Source of the DNA: a virus
Strand: one strand, 5' to 3'
DNA length: 42,878 nt
IMG/VR virus record: IMGVR_UViG_3300043570_003418
Coordinates: 1 to 42,878 of that record
Positions 6,658 through 13,362 of the stretch are shown in pieces (positions within the stretch are counted from its first letter, which is position 1; each line of letters opens with the position of its first letter). The position numbers and the translations under genes are program-made. The notes below the pieces were generated by a model. It saw only the letters and a list, made by a program, of their open reading frames with translations, had not been told where the DNA came from and did not search any database.

Positions 6658-7932
6658 ATGAATGTATATGTAGGAAAGATTGGCAAGAGCATATTGTTTA
6701 ATCGCGATTCATGGGGGAATATTGGCGGTGACTGCGAAGCGCCCAAGTATTATGAAAACCTATTTGCGCGTAATCCTAGCATTACATTTTACCTGTTGGG
6801 TTGCAATGACTTTTCACGTCTAAGCAGCAGCGAAAAGCAACGCATCAATGCGAATGGTAATGTGGTTGACATTTGGGGTAAGCAGTTTGTGGATTGGAAA
6901 AAGAACAATCCAATGGACAGTAAATTACACAATATAGAATACCTTAAAGAATATGTTGCACTCAATCATGTAAAGTTTGATGCTGGTGTTGTATTTACTG
7001 GTCCAACCGGTACTACCAACATTCCATTTAAGGTTACCAAAATGCGTAACCCTAGTGAGGTTGCAAGTCCTCTTGAAATGTTATGCAAATATGTTGCACC
7101 CATGACGGATTGGATGAATGATAATCGCCACATCCCATACATTCTCATTGTAAATGATCCACGCTTCTGGCCTCCTAATGCACGCGATTGGATTCATATG
7201 CCAACCATTGTCTTGTCACAATATGATGAAGATACGCGTGTAACAGTTCGTAAAAACTATACAGACAATGAAACGGTAGTGCACACCATTCCCAGTACCT
7301 ATAGTGCAATGGAAACCATCTTTCTTATTGGACAAGATAAAGAAAAGCAAAGCGCCGAAACGGAAACTTCGTCGTTGGATACATTCTTTGGTGAAGACAT
7401 ACCAGAGCCGGCTGGTATAAAAGACATCAACTTTATGATTGTTCTCAATGAGGGGCGACCATCACGATACAACCTGTTGAAAGAAACCATTCTTAACCAT
7501 GTACAAGATGTAGCAATCTATGGCAAATGGGATGAGCGTACTATTGGAACAGACTCTCGTTTTAAAGGCAGCTTACCGTTCCATGAATTGCAAAGCATGC
7601 TGCCCCGCGTAAAATATACTTATTGCATTCCTATCAAAAAAGGATGGGTCACCATGAAGTTCTGGGAGATGGCTCATTATGGAATCATACCATTCCTGCA
7701 TCCAACTTATGATGAACAAAACCATTTAAATGCTCCACAGTTCTTGCGTGTAAAGGACAGTAAAGACCTGTTTGATAAGATTGCATATCTTGAAAGTAAT
7801 CCAGACGCATATACTAAGTTGCGCGATACTCTTGATACTATGTTAAAGCCATCATACTATTCTGGTGAGCATTTGAATGATGTTACGCTAGCTGCATTGA
7901 ATAAGATTACGGGTCCCGGCAAAGTCCTATAA
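6658..7932 (+). CDS. Putative DNA glycosyltransferase, GT-B fold, T4 beta-GT-like
   Basis: 424 residues from ATG 6658, two bases after the epimerase stop; a TTG at 6649 is a less likely start. The C-terminal half (about 255-410) has the layout of T4 beta-glucosyltransferase: NFMIVLNEGRPSRYNLLKET, then VAIYGKWDE, KGSLPFHELQ, TMKFWEMAHYGIIPFLHPTY and FLRVKDSKDLFDKIAYLE. In T4 the matching order is YGGSFRSG, FFGNA, FTGKIP, TLRVWETMASDAVMLIDEEF. The N-terminal half is more divergent and would hold the DNA-binding lobe. I infer transfer of the sugar made by the preceding genes to hydroxymethylcytosine in DNA. Similarity is by eye; another acceptor is possible. Confidence 0.65.
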   Translation: MNVYVGKIGKSILFNRDSWGNIGGDCEAPKYYENLFARNPSITFYLLGCNDFSRLSSSEKQRINANGNVVDIWGKQFVDWKKNNPMDSKLHNIEYLKEYVALNHVKFDAGVVFTGPTGTTNIPFKVTKMRNPSEVASPLEMLCKYVAPMTDWMNDNRHIPYILIVNDPRFWPPNARDWIHMPTIVLSQYDEDTRVTVRKNYTDNETVVHTIPSTYSAMETIFLIGQDKEKQSAETETSSLDTFFGEDIPEPAGIKDINFMIVLNEGRPSRYNLLKETILNHVQDVAIYGKWDERTIGTDSRFKGSLPFHELQSMLPRVKYTYCIPIKKGWVTMKFWEMAHYGIIPFLHPTYDEQNHLNAPQFLRVKDSKDLFDKIAYLESNPDAYTKLRDTLDTMLKPSYYSGEHLNDVTLAALNKITGPGKVL

Positions 7933-7940
7933 ATCAATTT

Positions 7941-9212
7941 ATGGAGAACGCACAAAAGAAATACACATACGCATCAATCGTACCGCTTATTGGCGGTGAA
8001 TCACTTGGAGTCATGGAAGCACTAGATGGACAACTTCCAGAATACGTATTATCATATAGTCCCTTTGCAAGCAATGATGATCACTACATTCAATACATCC
8101 GCAACACAAAAGGATGGACTGGTGACTATATTCACCTTGACAAACAGCCTGATTATGTACCAGAATCGGTTGATGTTGTAAATTCCACCTGCCCTTGTGC
8201 TGGTTTGAGCAGCCTTAGCACTGCAAGCAGTGCAGATAGTGCAGTTAATGAATGGTTGTATACCACTGCTGAATATGTACTTGATAAAGTAGGTCCTAAA
8301 GTATTTTGGGGCGAGAATGCTCCACGTTTATACAGCAACATGGGTAAAAAAGTCGCAGACCGTTTGTTTGCTATCGGCGAAAAGTATGGGTATAGCTTAA
8401 ACTTGTATTATACTGAAAGCCGCCTTCACGGCCTGTCTCAAAAGCGCGGCCGCACATTCTACTTCTTTACTAAGAGTACATCTGCTCCGTTATTTAGTTG
8501 GTTTAATGTTCCTGGAGAACCCATTGAAAACATCTTTAATATGGCATATGCTGATGGTGATCCAATGAATATCTCTTGCAATGAAGACGATCCCAATACC
8601 AATGGTTGGGCTGCATACGCCATGCACAAGACTGGTACTAAAGATATTAAAGAACTATATGACACCCTGGATGATACACAGAATCTTATTGTCTGGGCCG
8701 ACGGCGGCTTAGGTGATAATCTTACAGTTGTATCGGAATGGATGGATGCGAATGGTTATACTAAAACTGCAGGACGTGCTCGGGATATGGCCGCTAAACG
8801 TGCAAAAGGTATGGGTTACTGGGCGCATGGCATTACTATGGTCAAAGGTATTATTCCTAGTCTGATTGGAGCATTGCCATTCTGGATGATTAATCCATTT
8901 ACTCAAAGCTTTCCAACTGTACGTGACTGTCTCCGTGTTATGAAGATGCCTGAAGACTTTAATCTTGCATCATTGCACCCGCTTAAAACCAAGATTAATC
9001 ACATCTGCCAAAATGTACCTGTAAGTACAGCTCGTGATATGATGCTTAATGTAGTAAAGTATCTTGATGGCGATGTTACTTGGAGTGAAAGTAACTATAC
9101 CAAACAAAGCAATAAGAATAAGACGGTTGAATATCCTACACGTGTGCTGCTAAATAATTCTCATGAACTTGATGAATTTTTTAGTTTACATTCCAAGAAA
9201 AACCTGTTATAA
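7941..9212 (+). CDS. DNA cytosine-C5 methyltransferase-like protein
   Basis: 423 residues. Motifs in order: ASIVPLIGGESLGVMEAL (11-28, motif I AdoMet site), NSTCPCAGLSSL (81-92, motif IV with catalytic Cys86 in PCAGLS), GENAPRL (124-130, motif VI) and GLSQKRGRTFYFF (164-176, motif VIII QxRxR). The C-terminal third has no clear target-recognition signature. Other C5 enzymes methylate cytosine at the carbon that dCMP hydroxymethylase has already occupied in this phage, so its job is unclear. It could modify unmodified host or incoming DNA, or act on an altered base. It ends with a coding region that contains the early promoter of uvsX. Confidence 0.7.
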   Translation: MENAQKKYTYASIVPLIGGESLGVMEALDGQLPEYVLSYSPFASNDDHYIQYIRNTKGWTGDYIHLDKQPDYVPESVDVVNSTCPCAGLSSLSTASSADSAVNEWLYTTAEYVLDKVGPKVFWGENAPRLYSNMGKKVADRLFAIGEKYGYSLNLYYTESRLHGLSQKRGRTFYFFTKSTSAPLFSWFNVPGEPIENIFNMAYADGDPMNISCNEDDPNTNGWAAYAMHKTGTKDIKELYDTLDDTQNLIVWADGGLGDNLTVVSEWMDANGYTKTAGRARDMAAKRAKGMGYWAHGITMVKGIIPSLIGALPFWMINPFTQSFPTVRDCLRVMKMPEDFNLASLHPLKTKINHICQNVPVSTARDMMLNVVKYLDGDVTWSESNYTKQSNKNKTVEYPTRVLLNNSHELDEFFSLHSKKNLL

Positions 9213-9213
9213 T
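9185..9213 (+). promoter_or_regulatory. Early promoter of the uvsX N-terminal half
   Basis: TTTACA 9185-9190, 17 bp spacer, TATAAT 9208-9213, lying over the last codons of the methyltransferase-like gene. The ATG of the uvsX half is 22 bases after the -10 box, giving a leader of about 15 bases. Confidence 0.85.
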
Positions 9214-9234
9214 AATATCTCAACGAAATAATAT

Positions 9235-10149
9235 ATGTCATCTGTACTAGAAAAACTAAAAAAGAATTGCCGAATTAAAGAAGCCGACGTCTTGGCTGAC
9301 AGCGATTTTTATGCTGAAAAAGACATCACCTCCACAAGTGTACCAATGGTCAATGTCGCATTAAGTGGCAGTATTGACGGTGGATTGACCAGCGGCCTTA
9401 CCGTTCTTGCTGGTCCATCAAAGCACTTTAAGACTAGCTTTGCATTGCTTATGGCCGGTGCATATCTTAAGAAACATAAAGATGCTTGTCTTATGTTTTA
9501 TGATAGTGAATTTGGTAGTCCTCAGCAATACTTTGAAAGCTTTGGTATTGATACCAACCGAGTATTGCATATTCCCATTAAAAATATTGAAGAACTCAAG
9601 TTTGATATTGTGAATCAACTTGAGCAGATGGAGCGCAAGGATAAAGTAATTATTGTTATTGATAGTGTTGGTAACCTTGCGTCCAAAAAAGAATTGGAAG
9701 ATGCAATGAATGAAAAGAGCGTGGCCGACATGACTCGTGCTAAAGCGCTTAAAGGATTGTTCCGTATGGTTACGCCATACCTTACAATGAAAAACATTTG
9801 CTTGCTTGCAATCAACCATACCTATCAAGAAATTGGATTGTTCCCAAAAGCTATTGTTAGTGGAGGTTGTGTTGCTGCGGGAACTCTTATTACTCTGCCT
9901 GATGGAACAACTAAACCGGTTGAAGACTTTATTGCTGGTGATAATGTTCAAACATTAGATGGCCCTAAAGAAGTTACTGCTGTTTGGAATCCAGACACGC
10001 TCGATGAAGGCGAACCGGAATGTTATGAAGTTACATTTGAGGATGGCCACACCATTGTTTGCAGTGATAAACACAAATTCATGATTGATGACCTTTGGGT
10101 AGAAGCAAAAGACCTAACGGTTGGACAAGATTGTAAAGTATTGATCTGA
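9235..10149 (+). CDS. uvsX: UvsX recombinase N-terminal part fused to the N half of a split intein
   Basis: 304 residues. Residues 1-211 are the N-terminal part of a T4-type UvsX/RecA: GPSKHFKT (60-67, Walker A), FYDSEFG (88-94), VIIVIDSVGNLAS (138-150, Walker B), MTRAKALKGLFR and AINHTY. At residue 212 the recombinase breaks off after VSGG and an intein starts: CVAAGTLITLPDG (block A, Cys212), then YEVTFEDGHTIVCSDKHKFM (block B with its Thr/Asp-His region). The chain ends in CKVLI and a stop at 10147-10149, giving a 93-residue N-intein. T4 UvsX continues ...GGTG.MYSAD at this point, and exactly that follows the C-intein at 11184. The full recombinase would form by trans-splicing. Confidence 0.93.
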   Translation: MSSVLEKLKKNCRIKEADVLADSDFYAEKDITSTSVPMVNVALSGSIDGGLTSGLTVLAGPSKHFKTSFALLMAGAYLKKHKDACLMFYDSEFGSPQQYFESFGIDTNRVLHIPIKNIEELKFDIVNQLEQMERKDKVIIVIDSVGNLASKKELEDAMNEKSVADMTRAKALKGLFRMVTPYLTMKNICLLAINHTYQEIGLFPKAIVSGGCVAAGTLITLPDGTTKPVEDFIAGDNVQTLDGPKEVTAVWNPDTLDEGEPECYEVTFEDGHTIVCSDKHKFMIDDLWVEAKDLTVGQDCKVLI

Positions 10150-10152
10150 TTC

Positions 10153-10200
10153 TTAAGTTCATCGGTTGTATAAATAAACCCATACAACCGATGAACTTAG
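10153..10200 (+). promoter_or_regulatory. Late promoter inside a long hairpin masking the endonuclease start
   Basis: An 18 bp perfect inverted repeat (10154-10171 with 10182-10199, plus one G-T pair) encloses a ten-base loop. TATAAATA at 10169-10176 is a T4-type late promoter, and the right arm contains the start codon ATG 10191. Read-through RNA from the early uvsX promoter would fold and hide the start. RNA starting at the late promoter would lack the left arm and leave the start free. This is the logic described for T4 homing endonuclease genes such as I-TevI. Confidence 0.85.
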
Positions 10201-11069
10201 TATATAAAATAACATTTAGTAAACGCAAAGTTGCTGGTATTTTACCATACCTTTATATTGGATCAAAGTCAAATTGCTCTTTTAAGAATGGCATAATATA
10301 TGACGGCCGTAATAAACCTTATTATGGATCTTCAACATGGGAAAACTATAAAGAGATGGTGCAATCTGATATATGTGAAATAGAAATTTTATATTCGTCT
10401 GAAGATTATGAAAAAGTTCTTCAGCGTGAAGCGGAAGAACAAATAAAAGTATCTGCAGTGTCATCACCGGAATATTTTAATAAATCTATAGCAATGGAAA
10501 ATACATTTCATAATCCAAATTATGCTACATATAAAAACAAAGAAACTGGAAAGATTGTTAGACTTTCCAGAGATGACTCATCAGTATTAAATGGTGAATA
10601 TGTTGGTGTGACGTTTGGCAATAAATTATCAGAAGAAACCAAACAAAAAATCATTCGTTCTGGTAAAGATAACGGTTTTTATGGAAAAACCCATACTGAA
10701 GAAACTAGAAAAATTATTGGAGATAAAAATAAAGGCAATAAAAGAAAGCCTGAAGATATTGAATGGTTTAGAGAAAATGTAGCTAAAATAAACCGCACTC
10801 CAGAATGGAAAGCTAAAATAGGTAGATCTGATCTTGTAACATTAAAAAATGTTATCACTGGTGAAAATATCCGTGTCAGTAAACATGAAGCAATACAGCT
10901 AGATTCCGATGAATGGATTAACCCATATCGTTATAAAGTAATTACTCAAGGTCTTCAAATGCAAACATGCAAGCATTGCAATAGAGATATAGACACATCA
11001 AATTTTAAAAGATGGCATGGCGATAAATGTAAAAAAAGACCTTTACAAACAGAAGAAAATATATTATAA
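10191..11069 (+). CDS. GIY-YIG homing endonuclease between the two uvsX halves
   Basis: 292 residues. The N-terminal YKITFSKRK...YLYIGSKS and PYYGSS (about residues 5-50) form a GIY-YIG nuclease module with an insert. Residues about 145-190 hold NUMOD3-like repeats (LSEETKQKI, GFYGKTHTEETRKII), and the C terminus has a zinc finger CKHCNRD...RWHGDKC. It is a separate gene, not an in-frame intein domain. Its codon use is more AT-rich than the flanking uvsX parts. The site it sits in, between the N- and C-intein genes, matches the fractured-gene arrangement reported for phage split inteins. Its last codons overlap the early promoter of the downstream uvsX part. Confidence 0.88.
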   Translation: MNLVYKITFSKRKVAGILPYLYIGSKSNCSFKNGIIYDGRNKPYYGSSTWENYKEMVQSDICEIEILYSSEDYEKVLQREAEEQIKVSAVSSPEYFNKSIAMENTFHNPNYATYKNKETGKIVRLSRDDSSVLNGEYVGVTFGNKLSEETKQKIIRSGKDNGFYGKTHTEETRKIIGDKNKGNKRKPEDIEWFRENVAKINRTPEWKAKIGRSDLVTLKNVITGENIRVSKHEAIQLDSDEWINPYRYKVITQGLQMQTCKHCNRDIDTSNFKRWHGDKCKKRPLQTEENIL

Positions 11070-11070
11070 T
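11042..11070 (+). promoter_or_regulatory. Early promoter of the uvsX C-terminal half
   Basis: TTTACA 11042-11047, 17 bp spacer, TATAAT 11065-11070, overlapping the endonuclease stop codon. The ATG is at 11079, so the mRNA leader would be about two bases. This promoter allows the C half to be made at the same time as the N half. Confidence 0.87.
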
Positions 11071-11078
11071 ATAACATA

Positions 11079-11657
11079 ATGAAAATTAAAGAAATTAAAT
11101 CAATAGGGCGGCAAAAAGTATATGACCTTAGCGTTAAAGATGCTGAACACTATATTCTTAAGAATGGTGTTGTGACGCATAACACAGGCATCATGTATAG
11201 TGCGGACAATGTTTGGATTATTGGTCGCCAACAAGATAAAGATGGTACTGAAATTCAAGGTTATCACTTTGTAATCAATGTAGAAAAGAGTCGCTTTGTT
11301 AAAGAAAAAAGCAAAATTCCAATCAGCGTAAGCTGGGAAGGTGGCGTTCAAAAATGGAGCGGCCTATTGGATATTGCTATTCTTGGTGGCTATGTTCGCA
11401 AGCCAAAGAATGGTTGGTACCAAGCATGGGACATTGCAAAGGATGTTGAGTTGACTGGCAACCTGCGTGCTGCTCAAACCATGACTAAAGAATTCTGGGA
11501 GACTGTATTTAAGAATACTGACTTTGCGGAATATCTCAAAAACAAGTATACCATCGGCCTGCGCGACATGATGAATGACGTTGAAGTTAATCTTGATCGT
11601 GTTCCTGAGAGTGCAATCACCTTTGAAGAATCGCCTGAAGAACAAACAGATGACTGA
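11079..11657 (+). CDS. uvsX: C half of the split intein fused to the UvsX C-terminal part
   Basis: 192 residues. Residues 1-35 are a C-intein: MKIKEIKSIGRQKVYDLSVK, then DAEHYILKNGVVTHN (blocks F and G) ending in the splicing Asn35. Thr36 is the +1 extein residue. From there TGIMYSADNVWIIGRQQ, GYHFVINVEKSRFVKEKSKI and KPKNGWYQ match T4 UvsX directly downstream of its GG site. The C-terminal tail is acidic (EESPEEQTDD), as in T4 UvsX. Together with the part at 9235 this restores a recombinase of about 368 residues. It catalyses strand exchange with UvsY-type mediators and the gp41 helicase encoded nearby. Confidence 0.93.
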   Translation: MKIKEIKSIGRQKVYDLSVKDAEHYILKNGVVTHNTGIMYSADNVWIIGRQQDKDGTEIQGYHFVINVEKSRFVKEKSKIPISVSWEGGVQKWSGLLDIAILGGYVRKPKNGWYQAWDIAKDVELTGNLRAAQTMTKEFWETVFKNTDFAEYLKNKYTIGLRDMMNDVEVNLDRVPESAITFEESPEEQTDD

Positions 11658-11958
11658 GAAAAAAGACTATATTTTTGTCGAAAATGATTTACATAGCGAT
11701 CAATACTCGATAAAATTATTGTCTGGACGTTGGGCGGGTGTGATCTATACATATGGACGCACCCGCCTTACTGAGGACAAAGAAAATGATGTCTTGAAGG
11801 TTTCATTTGTCTATAAGATTGAAAGCACTCCAGAAGGGCTGCTTAAGGAATCTCTAGACAAAGACACTGACTTTAAGAATCATATTGGAGACTTACTAAA
11901 TCATCTATTATCACAAAGCGAATTTAAAATTGGAAACAACGATGCAAAAGAATCTTGA
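11650..11958 (+). CDS. Conserved T4-type protein between uvsX and gene 41
   Basis: 102 residues from ATG 11650, overlapping the end of the uvsX C part by eight bases. The N-terminal half is beta-rich with the segments YSIKLLSGRWAGVIYTYGRT and LKVSFVYKIE, and the C-terminal half is helical (DFKNHIGDLLNHLLSQ). In T4 this place is taken by gene 40, but I see no membrane segment and no similarity to gp40. The protein pattern is one I associate with T4-like marine phages, function unknown. Its end overlaps the helicase start. Confidence 0.55.
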   Translation: MTEKKDYIFVENDLHSDQYSIKLLSGRWAGVIYTYGRTRLTEDKENDVLKVSFVYKIESTPEGLLKESLDKDTDFKNHIGDLLNHLLSQSEFKIGNNDAKES

Positions 11959-13342
11959 GGAAATAATCATTAAAAACCTGATACAAAATGAAATGTTTAC
12001 GCGCAAAGCGCTTCCTCATTTAAAACCCGAATACTTTGAAGGGCAGCACAAAGTATTGTATGAGCTGATCTTGTCATTTATCAGTAAGTACAACAAGCTG
12101 CCAACTAGCAGCGTACTAGACATTGAGTTTCAAAATAGCGATTACATTAATCGCAATGACCATCATGAAGTGTTGAGTAGCATTCGTGATATTGATAGTC
12201 CTGCAAGTGTTGACTATGATTGGCTGGTGGACAACACTGAAAAGTGGTGTAAGGATCGTGCTGTGCATCTTGCAATTATGGAAGCTGTCAGTATTATTGA
12301 CGGCAAAAGTAAAGATCAAACCGAAGGTGCAATTCCAACCATTCTTAGCAATGCATTGAGTGTTACCTTTGATACAAATGTTGGACATGACTATCTTGAG
12401 AATGCTGAAAGCCGCTATGACTTTTACCACAAGACCGAAGATAAAATTGCATTTGACCTTGAAATGCTTAACACCATTACAGGCGGAGGTATTCCTCGCA
12501 AGACGCTCAACATCATCTTGGCTGGCACAGCCTGCGGAAAAAGTTTAGGTATGTGCCATATGGCTAGTGCAGCACTATCAGAAGGGCGCAACGTATTGTA
12601 TATCACAATGGAAATGGCCGAAGAAAAGATTGCTGAGCGTATTGATGCCAATCTATTCGATGTGCGTATTGATCAGTTGAAGGACTTGACTAAAGCATCA
12701 TTCAATAATAAGGTTAAAGGTATCAGTGATAAAACCAAAGGCAAACTTGTTGTTAAGGAATATCCAACTGCGAGTGCACATGTCGGTCACTTCCGCGCAT
12801 TGTTGCTTGAACTAAAATTAAAAAAGAAGTTTGAGCCAGACATCATTTATATTGACTATCTAAACATTTGCGCGAGCAGCCGTATGAAAGGATTGAGCGG
12901 AAGCATCAATACATATAGTCTTATTAAAAGTATTGCCGAAGAGATTCGCGGATTGGCTGTTGAATTTAATGTACCCATTTGGAGTGCAACTCAAGTTACA
13001 CGATCGGGATATCAATCGTCGGATATTGAAATTACGGATACCAGCGAAAGTTTTGGACTACCTGCAACCGCTGACTTGATGATTGCATTTATTCGTACAG
13101 AACAACTTGACAAGATGAATCAAATTATGGTCAAACAACTTAAGAATCGTTACAATGATTCATCAACTAATAAACGATTCACAATTGGCATCGATCTTGC
13201 AAAGATGAGACTGTATGATGTTAGCGATCCAACCGCAAATATTATGAGTGATGACTCTTCGCAATCTGCTCCACAAACTCCTTTTGCTGCAGGGCGAAGC
13301 GGAGCAGCACGAAGTAATAAGTTTGACGATTTTAAAATCTAA
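11942..13342 (+). CDS. 41: Replicative DNA helicase, DnaB/gp41 family
   Basis: 466 residues from ATG 11942 (an ATG at 11930 is also possible). The N-terminal helical domain contains VGHDYLENAESRYDFY, and the RecA-like domain has LAGTACGKSLGM (Walker A), YITMEMAEEKIAERIDA, IIYIDYLNIC (Walker B) and GLPATADLM. All match T4 gp41 in order. The hexamer unwinds DNA at the fork and loads primase. The segment TQVTRSGY/QSSD is uninterrupted here; the well-studied split intein gp41-1 has TRSGY/SSS as its flanking residues, so this known insertion site is empty. Confidence 0.92.
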   Translation: MQKNLEEIIIKNLIQNEMFTRKALPHLKPEYFEGQHKVLYELILSFISKYNKLPTSSVLDIEFQNSDYINRNDHHEVLSSIRDIDSPASVDYDWLVDNTEKWCKDRAVHLAIMEAVSIIDGKSKDQTEGAIPTILSNALSVTFDTNVGHDYLENAESRYDFYHKTEDKIAFDLEMLNTITGGGIPRKTLNIILAGTACGKSLGMCHMASAALSEGRNVLYITMEMAEEKIAERIDANLFDVRIDQLKDLTKASFNNKVKGISDKTKGKLVVKEYPTASAHVGHFRALLLELKLKKKFEPDIIYIDYLNICASSRMKGLSGSINTYSLIKSIAEEIRGLAVEFNVPIWSATQVTRSGYQSSDIEITDTSESFGLPATADLMIAFIRTEQLDKMNQIMVKQLKNRYNDSSTNKRFTIGIDLAKMRLYDVSDPTANIMSDDSSQSAPQTPFAAGRSGAARSNKFDDFKI

Positions 13343-13348
13343 CTTTAT

Positions 13349-13356
13349 TATAAATA
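13349..13356 (+). promoter_or_regulatory. Late promoter
   Basis: TATAAATA, six bases before the ATG at 13363. It opens the block of tagged late genes. Confidence 0.8.
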
Positions 13357-13362
13357 ACATAT

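Noticed and set aside
9418-9951. Long minus-strand ORF opposite the uvsX N half
   Set aside because: It exists only because of the codon use of uvsX and the intein on the + strand; no independent support.
10191-11069. Endonuclease as an in-frame domain of one contiguous intein
   Set aside because: The N-intein has its own stop codon (10147-10149), the endonuclease has its own promoter and start, and the C-intein begins with a new ATG behind an early promoter.
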